From Polytrichum commune (lineage: Eukaryota; Streptophyta; Polytrichopsida; Polytrichales; Polytrichaceae), in assembly GCA_950295325.1 (NCBI GenBank), contig OX485806.1:20398001-20462000 (forward strand): a stretch of 64,000 nucleotides of DNA, written 5' to 3'. A program made the translations under genes and the position numbers. Positions 11,982 through 23,260 of this stretch are shown here, piece by piece. A model generated the notes under the pieces. The model ran no database searches, had not been told where the DNA came from, and saw only the letters and a list, made by a program, of their open reading frames with translations. Within the stretch, counting starts at the first letter, position 1, and each line of letters opens with the position of its first letter.

Positions 11982-14169
11982 GAAGCTGACTCTAAATTAG
12001 GGTTGGAGGTTGTATGTTAGATACGCCTTTGGTACAATGTAGAAATCCTATGCTTTTTAAGGGTTAACCGAAAACAAAGTATGGCGAGATGGGGCTGTGT
12101 GTGCTGGAAAATGAATGTGTCGATCCCTTGTAAGTTGAGATCCTAGATTATCATCTTGATTAATTTTTGAAATAAATCCCCTTAATGTTGAGTTGGTGAC
12201 GATTGATGACAATATTCGTCATTCCAGCCGTATAGATAAAGTCTAAATTCCATCTTACATGAATTTTCCAAGAATCCAATTTGAAATCGAGCCTTCGGTT
12301 CGTGTTTCAAACCCCAAGGCCTTAAGGGGTCAACCCCCCTACAGGCCCCAAGCGAAGTCTTTCGAAATCAAACTAAAAAGTTCTCCCAACCATCAACATG
12401 TCTAAGAAATTTCGTAGATCTAATGGTACATCCAACCATGCAGATGACATCTTCGTAGATTCTAACGATTATTTACACAAAACCTTAGCCACCCATGTGG
12501 TCCCAAATCATAAGGTTAGAATATAAATGTGTACGTTGGCATGATCAGAGGTAGTTGCCCGGACACCAAAAAAAAGTCCTTCTCGACCTTTAGGAGTTAA
12601 CATCTATGAGACTCGCACCATGTTGTGTGCCCGGAATTAAAAAAAGGGGAAATCATACGTCAAATACCTCCTTGGTCGGTCCTTTCCTTTCCTTTCCTTT
12701 CCTTTCCTTATTACTTGCCGAGTATGAAGCCTCACGTACAGTTGGATACATACGTTGTGACTTTCTCTTTTGCCAAAAGCTCTCGAAAAGGGCACAATCT
12801 TTTGGACCGGCCACCACACTAATGCCAATGACACCCCCCCACACAGGCCCCTGCCTGGCCTTGCCTGGCCTCGCCTCGGGACTCCTCAATAATTGTCGCT
12901 GCCCTTCTTCGCATCTGAAGGGTAAATGAACATGTGTTGTTAGTAAGTAAGTAAGTAAAAATGAATTCTAAGGGGCCCGGGGTTTGGACCATGCACATTG
13001 TGCGAGGGTTGGTTTAGACTACGGTGAAGAAGTGCACCAGTCAAGAATTCGAGGGGAATGGAGTAATAATGATTGGTTATGAAATGGGTTGTTCACTCGG
13101 CTGGGGTTTATGTTATGGTCAAGGCTTCTCTGATATGGATGGAAAAATGACGTGGCTGCCAACATGGCAACACTTTTTGCTAGGGGGGGGGGGTTCACAG
13201 GAGGTCAAGTTTCTTGGGCAACCTCAAACCCTTGGACAAGAAGCTTGACCTCCGGAGAACTCCAACTTGATTTTTAATTTTTTGAAAGAAGAAGAAGAAG
13301 ATAAAATTCCTTTCCATCTTGTCTGCCATACCAACCATTGCCTCAAATAACCTTTGTCTTGCAGTCAAACTCTAGTGCACTTCATCACCATAATCTACTT
13401 CGGCTCTAAGTTTGGGCGACTTCACACTTGAGCTAGGCGGCCCTTGACCTGTGGTATACAAAATCATGTGATTGGTTGAGAAGTTGGAGACGGTCCAAGC
13501 TCACTTTACAGTAGACCCTGAGGGCTTGAGGGACCAAATTAATTTGAATGAATGGAAAATTCTACATGGCATCCTACATTGCACCAAGTGGATATTGTTT
13601 TTATGGTCTTCTGGATGTCATGTAAGGCTCATAAAATAGAGATATGGTAACGGAAAACTAGGGGTTGTGGCAAGCAATAAAATCATCATTAGTTCCTATC
13701 ATACTATATTGCCATGATGGGTTTCAGACAGCGTCTGGGGAGATTTTTGGGCATAATTGGTTGAAATCCTATTCTTTCCAATATATAAACATATTACATA
13801 TTGATATCTTTTGGTCTTCTTTTATAAAATTGAGGAATATTCTATAAATTCCTCTAAATCAATCGGTAACTTCCTAAAGTTTTGAATTCAAACCGGTTAC
13901 TTCTTAAACTCAACCGGTTCATCTATAAGTAGGTGTCCATTCTCTTCCCTGCTCATTGGTTCGAGAGTACCTACTAGTTTGGAATGTCCACAAATTGTGT
14001 TGCAGTCCCTCAACATGGTCCACTTTGACTTGACACTAAACTTGAAGGCCGAACAATAGCAAACTTGTATTTTTGTAAATTTCCATGGCATGACCTTTGG
14101 ATGATTTTCGGGGCCCTTAGATTCTTCATGGTCAGGGCTCTTGGGCCATGTGTAAAGCAATCTTTATAA
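11981..14169. other. Intergenic, no gene seen
   Basis: No supported gene. It holds a (CCTTT)n run at about 12678-12709, a C-rich 'gcctggcc' tandem near 12850-12880, a (GTAA)n run at about 12941-12958 and a G-run at 13181-13190. Sequence around 12515-12570, ending in 'ttgcccggacac', resembles 57905-57970, ending in 'attgcccggaca', so an old dispersed repeat lies here. Overlapping frames over 12606-12929 on both strands are driven by the low-complexity tract. Confidence 0.45.
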
Positions 14170-14571
14170 GGGTGAGTTTCCATGTAGGTTGCTCGCCCAC
14201 TAGATCCTAGATAATAGTGCATTGGAGGTGTTATCATGTAGATAGCACAAGCCACCAATCAACCACATTATGGTGACCTACTAGAATGTGGAGGGCCGTG
14301 GGACATGGGCCGCTAGACTTCCATGCGCCCACTTAAGCACTCTTTAACCTACAAGTGTTGATAACCAAAGGATTTGAAGACTCATGGTCTAGTACTCCAT
14401 CCTTGGTAACATGGAGGAGGAATTTAGTATGTGGGCCTGGATTTGAGAAGATGAGTGTAGCTAGTCGGCACATACAAACCCTACCCCACCATATTCCATT
14501 TACATTTGGAAGAGCTTGACCTTATTCCCACTAAAATCTGGTGGGTGAGTGGCCTACATAGAAACTCACCC
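14170..14571. mobile_element. GGGTGAG-type MITE, copy 1
   Basis: About 402 bp with inverted ends of roughly 31 bp. The left end is GGGTGAGTTTCCATGTAGGT and the right end, read in reverse, is GGGTGAGTTTCTATGTAGGC; both run on to 'gcccac' or 'acccac'. A related copy with a clean TTA duplication lies inside a DA1 intron at 30398-30682, and a right-end fragment lies near 62120-62160. Here the flanks (TAA and TCA) are compatible with a mutated 3-bp duplication. Non-coding. Confidence 0.75.
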
Positions 14572-14640
14572 TCAATAGACTGTAGAGCCACGCTTTCTTG
14601 CTTCTTCAATTGGATTTTAAATAAAATAAAAATAAATACA

Positions 14641-15118
14641 ATTCAAACTCCATAGTATCACACCTGTGGCAACCAAAGTGCACGTGATGTTACGTAGTTT
14701 TGTAGTGTTAACATGGATGTGTGATACTATAGAATTAGTGTAGCATGTGACATTATGGAATAACTTAAAGGAGATGTGAGGACAATTTGAATTCGTTCTC
14801 CCACCACCTACACTAGTGTATTCCACTCCACTTGACCTTCCCTGGAGATGTGACAGACGCATGCACCAACATTCAACAAGTGGCATATGAAGAAGAAGAA
14901 GAAGGTGACAAACACTCCACATGTTGACACATGACACAATGCAAGGGTGTGGGTTAGCTTCTTTGGTGATGAGCATCAAGGACAAAATTCGTGATATAAG
15001 GGAGAGAAATGTGACAATGAGGAGTGAGATTTGAACTGCAAACATGCGTTCCCTAGGGTTTTGGGATATGAGAGAGTGTGTGACATTATGGGGGTTGATA
15101 TTACGGAGGTTAGGGTGT
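14641..15118. mobile_element. Non-autonomous element with TIR-like ends, copy 1
   Basis: A diverged copy of the sequence at 58776-59114. Shared landmarks are 'gtagtgttaacatggatg', 'ttagtgtagcatgtgacatt', 'gagtgagatttgaactg', 'ttccctagggttt' and 'gttgatatta'. The ends are imperfect inverted repeats: the left holds 'aactccatagtatcacac' and the right, read in reverse, 'acctccgtaatatcaac'. The 175-codon minus-strand frame across it (14617-15144) is probably incidental, because the other copy does not keep it open. Confidence 0.65.
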
Positions 15119-15439
15119 GTTAATGAATGATTTTTTTTGGGCACAAGACAATCTCACATTGGTGAAGATAGTCCTCCCCAGTGTCAAACTGGCAGGGTTC
15201 TGAATACTAGAGGGACATGATGATTCCCTTCCGCAGATATAATTGAGTGCTCTTTCATAACTTGCGTTGGGGGTCACTGACAGCTCTTCATGTGTGGGGT
15301 TAGGTTCGGCATCGCATGTGGGCCTTATGTTGGGCACTCGTCTTAATTGGGCACCTATATTTGAATCCGGGCATTAAAAATGAACGGACATGAAAAAAGA
15401 CTTTGACACATGTCACAATGAGATTGGACTAAGGTAGGT
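15119..15439. other. Intergenic, no gene seen
   Basis: No supported gene. A 75-codon minus-strand frame (15110-15337) has no recognisable motif. Nothing further was seen. Confidence 0.4.
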
Positions 15440-15670
15440 GGGGTCTTAAATGGTCACTTTTTTCCCTTCCAGCTAGCTCACTTCTCCTTCTAGGATGTGA
15501 AAGACGGTTAACAAGTCCAAGTCGAGAGACGTTGTCACTCTCCTCATAATTTATGGAGTTTGTATGAATATCTTATTCATTGTCAAAGTGGAGGTTCTTG
15601 TGCGCATTAAATGACCATATAGCTTCCCTTCATTATATGGACTTTTAAGCCTACAATGACTCATCGTATA
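15440..15670 (+). repeat. Dispersed repeat family A, copy 2
   Basis: Matches the copy at 4545 through 'ggtcactttttt', 'cacttctccttctaggatgtga', 'ggttaacaagtccaa', 'tcttattcattgtcaaagtg', 'gaccatatag' and 'ttgaacatgca'. It is truncated before the 'catgtcttt' part found in other copies. Non-coding; class unknown. Confidence 0.55.
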
Positions 15671-16157
15671 TTGAACATGCATGTTGGATTAGGTATAATT
15701 TGCTGCCATGGTATCAATATAGTTTATGGCGGCATCAACCCCAAGCATAACTCGTGTATAGGAAGATCCTCTAACGCTAATATACCTCCCAAGTATCAAA
15801 ATATGATTGTTATTAAAACTTAGATTCTCACGGATAGGTTCCGACTTATACCATTATTTATCAATGTTGATGATCGATATCATGCATTCAACTATATATA
15901 CCGATCCACCATTCGTGACCGCCTTATAACCACCAAGTTGTAGAACACGATTGCTTTGCTAACCGAGCTTCACAGGATTAGGATGGACTAAGGAAAAAGG
16001 TTGCCTTCCTCCATGTTTGGGTCCCGGTAACTTGAACCCCCCCCCCCCAACTACCACCACCACCCTTTCAAGATAGTGGGAGATTTAGTCCGACCGGGTC
16101 ACACTAAGTTGGACTAGATCGGGGGTTTTTAATGTGAATTTGGGTGTCAAATCACCT
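15671..16157. other. Intergenic, no gene seen
   Basis: No supported gene. A C-run is present at about 16039-16048, followed by 'accaccaccaccc'. Nothing else was recognised. Confidence 0.4.
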
Positions 16158-16400
16158 TCGAAAAGAAGGCAATGACCCACACCATTTCCAACTAGACACA
16201 CACAATGCGTTGGCCACAAGTCTCCCACCCCCAACAAGCACCACCATCACCGCCTTCGATTTTAAGCGGCTACTAAGTTTAGAGTGGGTCAAATCAAAGT
16301 TGAAGAAGCTACCGTGACAAATTACACTATGTATGTTCTTAGTTCGGAAAAGTCGCCATTTTGGCGGCAAGCAACGTAATGAATGGATAAGAGTTAAATT
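16158..16400 (-). repeat. Dispersed repeat, inverted copy of 8640-8815
   Basis: Read on the minus strand it shares, in order, 'gttgcttgccgccaaaatgg', 'ggtagcttcttcaacttt', 'tgacccactct', 'cttagtagccgctta' and 'ctagttggaaatggtgtg' with 8640-8815. It is somewhat longer because of a GGTGGTG-rich insert. An 85-codon minus frame crosses it, but the other copy does not keep the frame, so it is not taken as a gene. Confidence 0.65.
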
Positions 16401-17647
16401 TTCTTCCAAATATTCTCGATTAAGTTATGAAGTTGGCATTGTTGTCAACTCGGCAAGGAAGCTTAACTGGCGATCACGTATGGGGCGACAAAGCAGTTAG
16501 TATCCTTAAGAGAGTGGAATATGATTGAAAACACATACAAATTTCATCCAAATACCAAGCGTTGTCGTTCACAATTTGGCGAATTCAATGTCCATGTCAT
16601 ATCGCAAGGGGTTTCCAACCACATGATGACATCTGGCACTAAATTCGCGCCTAGTCAGACCTGAATTATGTTGTCCAAATCCATTGTGTAACCATACCGG
16701 TGTACCAAGAAGAGCATAGTAGTAGATTTACCTCAAGCTCAAGAGCACCTTGCATTAAATGTCTGTGATTGGGCACATCTTCACCTAAATTCAATTTGCC
16801 ACATCACATTGCAAAAGGTCCCAACCAATCGCATGATGCCACGTGGCAAGAAATTACACCTAATCCAACATGGTGGATGATGTAGGCTCCCCAAACCAAA
16901 GCCTATATGTTAAAGCCTTGGCCACACTGGCTAGGATCAAGCCTCTCCTTTGATGCAAGGTGAGAAAAGCTTAAAAAAACTAAAATATGGACACCTCCGG
17001 CAATACATATATTCTTGTCGAGGCCCTATTTGCAAATTGCATGCGTGTGTTCCTTAATCCTTAATTTCCTGGAGCATATTGTGGTTTCATTATATCATTT
17101 AAGAAGTAAGCTTTCTAAAGTTTAGTTTTTAATGTATCTAAAAGAAAAAGTTGTTGCTAATGATATTAGGATCAAATCAATACAGTAGCAGTATTTAGTA
17201 CTTTTTAGAAGAAAATAAATAAATAAAATTAAGCTGAATTAAACTTCAAGAAATAGTGATAAATATATGCAATAGAATTATAGTATGAACTTTCAAGATT
17301 AAATTGAGTATAGATATTTACTTTCAAGTAAGAAAAAGAGTCGATAGAAAATTGACAATTTTGAATCAAAATAATATGAAGCCATTATATATAGTAACAT
17401 ATCCACAAAGGGAGAACTTAGTTCATTCTTGACTTTAAAAATTTCTTGTGAACGACCATCTTTTCATATTGGAATGGAATCAATGCCATTGCCAAGAAAA
17501 TTTCATGAGGAACTAGTATGCATATGTTCTTTTTTTCTCTATAAACTTCTTGTATATAGGGGGTTTAATAATGACCCATGCATGCCATTTAGGTTTCCAA
17601 TGAAGAGTCCAACACTAGGGGAAAAAGTACATTGTTTCTCGTATTAG
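16401..17647. other. Intergenic, no gene seen
   Basis: AT-rich with no gene. The segment 17555-17615 ('catttaggtttccaatgaag') is repeated near 41705-41730, indicating another old dispersed repeat. Confidence 0.45.
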
Positions 17648-17820
17648 GTGTCACTTATTAATTGGAATTATGCAAGGCTATAACTTCTCACTATAGATTT
17701 CATTTGTTAGCAACAAAGATTAAATAGATTGTATATATGGACAATATACTTTACTTGGTAAAAAATGACATTCTTAACAAAATGTTATGAGCACTACGTA
17801 ACTCCAAATAATAAGTGAGG
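17648..17820. mobile_element. TTAGTGT-family MITE, copy 2
   Basis: About 173 bp. The left end GTGTCACTTATTAATTGGAA and the inverted right end CTCACTTATTATTTGGAGTT match over about 35 bp with mismatches, and both continue to a 'tataac' or 'cataac' motif. Non-coding and AT-rich. It belongs with the elements at 10472, 18576 and 58598. Confidence 0.7.
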
Positions 17821-18575
17821 TATACCTTTCATAACACACATGAGTATATGAGAGTGCACAAAAGGGGTACTAATTTGAACTTTACTGTACTACGTATACA
17901 CGTGCTACACAATTTGTAGCAAATCGTAGTTATGTGCATGTATGAAGGACCTCTAGAAAATATACAACATTTGTACTTGTATGGTACTGTCACTTGACTT
18001 TATGGGATAAGTATTTAATATTGGATGGAACTAGGATGAATAATTATTTGTTAAAATAATTCATATGATCTTATTGGTCTTTTGGAACAATAATTGCATT
18101 AGCTTTTATGACATATATTATAAATTTAGATGCTTATGAGTTACATCCGGGGGATGAAAAAGGCTTCAATGATTTGATGATGAATGCTTGGTTTTGCATT
18201 TGACATATGATAGGGGTTCATTGTTATTCAAAAGAATATTTGTACACTTATTTTAATGGCTATATATGAATGTAATCTTATTATGTATACATATTATCAT
18301 CTGTATTTTTATCATTGAAATTGTACGTATACTGCTTGATCTTACAAAGAAAAACTTCTATATAGGGAGTTCATAGAGTATGTTGTGAATACATGTGGTT
18401 CTTGGTAGTTTTTAGTGAAAGATGCATCCCCGGGTAAGTGACACTAAATACCATAACAATGTAGCAATTGGAACCCATAGCCCTGCAAGTTCCTTTTGGT
18501 AAGAAAACGACTACTGTTATTATATTATTATCACTAGTCTTGAGTCCCTAAGTTACAATTACATGAAATATTATA
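17821..18575. other. Intergenic, no gene seen
   Basis: AT-rich. A 'gtaagtgacactaaatacca' end motif at about 18435-18455 matches the terminal motif of the neighbouring MITEs, so a further broken copy is likely. No gene. Confidence 0.45.
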
Positions 18576-18770
18576 TTGAGTGTCACTTAATGTTCGGAGT
18601 TACACAATGCTATACCTTTTTACTATGAATGTGAAATGCATTTTTACCTAATAGAAATGTTATTGTTCTATAATGTCCAAAGAACCAATTCGACCTTTAT
18701 TGGCAAAAAGTGAGATAGAGAGTAAATAGACATAACATTGCGTAAACCCAAATAGTAAGTGACACTAAAT
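18576..18770. mobile_element. TTAGTGT-family MITE, copy 3
   Basis: About 190 bp. The left end GAGTGTCACTTAATGTTCGG and the inverted right end TTAGTGTCACTTACTATTTG form imperfect terminal repeats continuing to 'gcaatg.tat'. Non-coding. The GC-rich island starts immediately after it. Confidence 0.7.
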
Positions 18771-18779
18771 ACAATTTAG

Positions 18780-20112
18780 TGAGTAGTGTCTCCGGACAGC
18801 CAAGGGGCTGGCTGCTTACCACCACCAGCCAGGGTAACTTTGCCTCGCCGCAACTTGCCGCTAACGGTTGCCCCCAACACCACGCTTCCAAAGGCGACCC
18901 CCGACGTAGACGCGCGTCTGAGTCATAATGCACCACGAATGCTGGACGTTGTCGGAGGAGTTGTCGTCGCTGCGATCGAAACGTTTTTACCGTTACTGCG
19001 CGTCCGCGTCCTCCAGCTGCCAAAGAGGAATCCGGACCCCTCCACCGGCCTCAGCCGCGCGCCTGCGTCCGCGGCCGCTCCCGTCTTGCAGCACGAATGC
19101 TGGGCGTTGTCGGAGACGGTGTCGTCGCGATCGAAAATGCTGCAAGCTTGTTTGTTGTTGCGGAGAGGTCGTCGCAATGGCGACGCCCAAGGAGAGGAGT
19201 CGTCGGACGGATGGGCCCCGCCGCTGACTAGTCCAGCAGGCTCGTTCGCGATCGAACGAAAGGAGCGAATGTGACGCTTGCTTTGGTGGTGTGCAGCACC
19301 GGCTCTCTCGCGCACGATGATGACTCGGCCTGCATTTTTTCTTCTCAATCTCTCCCTTCTCCTCTGTCCTGGTGTGCCGCGGGGAGGCGTCTAATCAATC
19401 CGTCCGCCAGGCCGCCCGCCCGCTTCGCCGTCCGTCCCCATCCCATCCCGTCGCAACAATGACAAAACAACACAACCCAACCGAACAGGACTTGTAACTT
19501 GGCCTTGTTTGTTGTTGTTGTTGTTGTTCGACGGGGATGGTATTGGCCGCTTGTAGCCTCGCGACAATTTCTCGGGTACAAGCTGCCCGGTACAACAAGA
19601 TTATAAGTCCCGAGCTGCCATCGTTTTTGTTTGTACAGGGAAAAATCCTTGGACTCCCTCCGAGGTACTAATTTCTGGGGTCCACCGATTGGTAGAATCC
19701 CTTCGACGGCCGGGGTAGTTCCATGGCGCTTGCTGTAGTACTCATACTTCGAGATGGATGATGTGAGCATCAGGATGGAGTAGATAACACGCCTGGCCGC
19801 CTGCAAGATGGTTCATGTTGTTTATAAAGCCCACCTGTTGATGTATGTGGGACCTCCTGCTCCTTGCTGTTGTTGTCGTTGTTGTTGGTTGGAGCGTCTC
19901 ATCGTGGACACTAGTGTACTAAGAAAGAGCTCGGGCCAATCCAACACCACCTTGAAGACTAGTTGTTGTTGGTGCACATCCGGCAGTGACCAAGTTGTTG
20001 CATGCCTTTCGACTACTAGACCATCTAGTAGCATACCTGTGGGAGGCTCAGGAATTTCATCCTTGCTCCATCGTGGTGGTGGTGGTGGTGGTGCAGTGTT
20101 GGAATCCCAGTG
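18780..20112. other. GC- and CpG-rich island, possible 5' end of DA1
   Basis: GC content and CpG density rise sharply compared with the flanks. Open frames exist on both strands (162 codons plus at 18786-19274; 141 and 153 codons minus at 18923-19348 and 19345-19806), but stops are scarce in GC-rich DNA and no family motif is visible. A segment of about 50 bp starting 'acgaatgctgg.cgttgtcg' occurs twice, near 18932 and 19089. A plus-strand TATAAA lies at 19823-19828 and a good splice donor (GTG|GTGAGC) at 20113. A non-coding first exon of the downstream DA1 gene is possible but unproven; a captured gene fragment is the alternative. Confidence 0.4.
19823..19828 (+). promoter_or_regulatory. Candidate TATA box
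   Basis: TATAAA within 'gtttataaagccc' on the plus strand, in the GC-rich island about 4.4 kb upstream of the DA1 start codon. It would place a start site near 19855. A long leader intron to the acceptor at 24234 would then be needed. Suggestive only. Confidence 0.3.
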
Positions 20113-20260
20113 GTGAGCATCGATTGCAATTCATGTCGATGAGGGAGCTGTTTCAGAGATAGATCAATGTTGTGGAGGAGGAGGAGGGGGAGGTTACTGA
20201 TGCTAGAGAGACGCTGCTGCTCAACTTAGGAGGGTCGAGGGAGGGTGGAGGTTCTAAATC

Positions 20261-20358
20261 CAAGGTCTTACCTCAATCTTATTGCCATCTCCAGCTTAAT
20301 GTTGAGTCTGATGAATTTGCCGTCATGTTGCCGTTTCTGCTGAATCTGTGTAAACCGC

Positions 20359-20427
<69 letters not shown>

Positions 20428-20900
20428 ATTCCGATTAAATGCAGGCAGGCCTTTGACGCCTCTTTGGTCCAAATTCAAGGTCCTACCTAATCCTATTGCA
20501 TCTCGAGTTTAATGTTGAGTTTAATGTTGAGCTTAATGTTGTCATCCTGTCGCCGTTTCTGCTGAAACTGTGTATATCATCATCATCATCATCATCATCA
20601 CTCATCATCATCGTTGAGTTACTAGACCGCACCTCTCTCTCTCTCTCTCTCTCTGAGATTAGGAATAAATGCAGCAGAAAGGTTTCGACTCCTCGTTGGT
20701 CCGAATTCAAGGTCCTACCTTATTCTTGCATCTCGAGCTAAATGTGGAGTCTAATGTTGTCATCATGTTCCCGTTTCTGTTGAATCCGTGTATCATCAAC
20801 ATCGAGTTGACTAGACCGCACTTCGTCAATCAATCTCTCTTTCTCTCTCTCTGAATCCGGGTAAATGCAGGCAGCGGTTTGACGCCTCTTTGCTTTGCAG
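20261..20900. repeat. Three tandem units with CT microsatellites
   Basis: Three diverged units of about 215-230 bp start at about 20261, 20476 and 20708. Each has 'caaggtc.tacct', a 'gcatctc.ag' stretch, 'aatgttgtcat', '.ccgtttctg.tgaa', 'gaccgcac', a CT run, and 'taaatgcag'. The CT runs differ in length (about 66, 22 and shorter). The second unit also has a (TCA)n run at about 20577-20600. Frames over the CT tract are artefacts of the microsatellite. Confidence 0.8.
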
Positions 20901-21955
20901 AGATTCTGTTGAATTGCGGTGTATGTGTGTATGTTGGTTGCGGATGAGAGAGAGAGGGAGAGAGAGGGGGAGAGAGAGAGTGAGCTAATTAGAACCAGCC
21001 ATGTGATCACTAGTGGGTAAAATTCTCGAATCCGTGGAGGAATCAGGTGGGTATTCGAAGTTCGTTGCGATGATGGGTTAATCTCTCCGAACTCACAGCA
21101 GAGGCAAATTGTTTTCGAAACATTTAAGGAAGAGGTCAATCTGCAATCCTATATAAATCCATGGGTTACTCAGATTGCTCCGTGCCCGTAATCTTGGAAA
21201 TCTGAGTCAGGCTTTCAGAAACAATCACGTCGGTGGTTGATTGAACCATCCAATATTATCCGTTGGGGTCCCTGGAGCAAGATTTCTCAATTGTGGCTCT
21301 CAGCGTTCTTGATAGGGGATCCATTGATGCATTTTGTGACGACTCTAACAGGTAGCTGAGTTGTAAATAGAACCGATTCAATAATGTAGCTTGAATAATC
21401 ATCCGAACTACCGTGTCTCAGAAGTATAACTCAGGCCGTGTAATTCCATCAGCTTTTTAGGTTAACCTCTTCAGATCACTCCTAAGATTAAAAGAACTTG
21501 TCCATTTAAAAATAAAATTTGTGACGCTGTATGAAGGTTGGAGAGATGGTCTGAGCTGCCGGCGGTTGATCGGTTGATTTGAGGTGGACTTGAAAGTGGT
21601 AAATGATCTGGAGAGACGATACATATGATGGAGGTAGGCGTAAGGCTCGGCTGTCCGTGGAATTTACACCATCACCTTAAGTTGTTACACTTGGAGCTAG
21701 CGCAACAACAGAGGATTCATTATTGATCATGCCATCCTCCTGCCAGTGCTGTGAATGTGGCCATGAATAAAGTAGTTGTTGTGGGAGTCGTCCTGGAGCA
21801 GCAGCCTGCTGCTTTTCATCAAGACTAGAAATTTATTGGTGAGTGACTCCCAAATGGTCCTAACCCAGAAGCAACTGATGATGATCTGCTCCTGTGGTTG
21901 TTGTGAGCTCGAATTTGATGAACACCAGATTCAATTGTGTTGCTATATTTGTTTC
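20901..21955. other. Non-coding, upstream of DA1
   Basis: A GA-rich run lies at about 20945-20982. The rest, to 21955, has no supported gene; an open frame at 21776-21982 overlaps the start of the next repeat array and lacks a motif. If the TATA box at 19823 is the DA1 promoter, this is leader-intron sequence. Confidence 0.4.
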
Positions 21956-23260
21956 TCGGCAGCTAGGCTCCCTGCAGATTGAGTTCTTGCGCTAATTAGT
22001 GAGCTAGAGGGCCTCCAAGAGTGAAAAATCTGGTGCCCACAACAGAGAACACACAATGAGTCTCCTCTAAATTAGCATACGATACCTATTTAGATTCATC
22101 AAAATAATGTGAATTTAGTCTCTCTGTGATCTAGGTAATGCCTCTATAAATGTCTTCAGGAGTCGATGTGTTATGCACTTCAATACAGATTACTAAAAAG
22201 AAAGTCTTGTGTAGTTCTTGTGTGCTCCTCTTTCCAAACAGCTTAGAATCTTTACTCTTAAATCTCCTCTATTCTAGCATTCTGGGACTTGTTAGATTCA
22301 TCAAAATACAGTAAGTTCATCCTGTCTGTGATCGACTTGGCTATTCCTCTATGGTTGTCCTCAGAGTTGCTCCTTTTATTGTTGTGAGCTCAATTAACAG
22401 TAGAATTCCAGTTGTTCATTTTGTTTTACATTTGCACTACATTCGCTCCACTTTGATGAATTTCGGTAGCTAGGTGCCGTGAAGATTGATTTCTTGCGCT
22501 AATTAGTATCCCAGGAGTCCTCCAAGAGTGTAAAATCTGGTGCCCAGAACAGATAACACACAATATACTTCTCTAAATTAGCACACTTTCCCTGTTCAGA
22601 TTCATCAAAATAGTGCTAATTTAGTCTGCTAGTGATCGACTTAATAGGTATTCCTCTAAAAATGTCTTCAGAGTTGCTCCTGTTATTCTTGTGATGTCGA
22701 CGAGCGATAGACCTGGGTCACATATATATTTTCTCGGTAGCTAGATTTCCTGCGCTAGTTAGTGATCTAAAAGGCCTCTCTCCAAGAATGATAAATCTGG
22801 TGCACACAATAAATCTGCTCCAAACTAGAATCTTGGTACTTCTTTAGATTCATCGCAATACAGTAGAAATATTCCATCTGTGATCTACTTGGGTGTTCCC
22901 CAGAGTTGCTCCTGTTATTTTTGTAAGCTTGATGAACGATAGATTGGGGTGTCAATTATTTTCTAGGTAGCTAGGTACCCTGAAGGTTGAATTTATTGCG
23001 CTAAATAGTGACCTAGAAGGCCTCCGAAGTGAGAAACTTGGTGCCTACAACAGATAACACACAATAAACCTGCTCTAAATTAGCAAACGGTACCTGTTTA
23101 GATTCATCAAAATAGAGCGAATTTTAGTCTGTCTGCGATCTACCTAGGTAATGTCCCTCAGTAAGTGTCTTCAGGAGTCCATGTATTTGCACTTCAATAC
23201 AGTTTCCTAATCAGAGAGTCTTGTGTAGATCATAATATGTGCTCCTCTTTCGACACAGCA
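21956..23260. repeat. Degenerate tandem array upstream of DA1
   Basis: Units start with 'tcgg(t/c)agctagg' at about 21956, 22463, 22734 and 22962. Each contains 'ttgcgcta.tagtg', a 'cctcc.aag.g' segment, 'atctggtgcc', 'aacacacaat', 'gattcatcaaaata', 'tctgtgatc' and 'cttcag'. The first unit holds an extra internal copy, giving five 'gattcatcaaaata'-type modules. Spacing is irregular (507, 271, 228 bp). No coding frame runs through it. Confidence 0.7.

Noticed and set aside
10755-13920. Short inverted similarity 'cttctcaaactcaaccgg' between about 10760 and 13895
   Set aside because: Under 50 bp and isolated; not enough to define an element.
14617-15144. 175-codon minus-strand frame
   Set aside because: Coincides with a non-autonomous element whose second copy (58776-59114) does not preserve the frame.
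18786-19348. Open frames of 162 (plus) and 141 (minus) codons in the GC-rich island
   Set aside because: They overlap on opposite strands, use odd compositions and show no motif; stops are rare in GC-rich DNA. Kept only as a note within the island.
20172-20438. Frames ending in long Leu-Ser runs
   Set aside because: Translation of a CT microsatellite, not protein coding.
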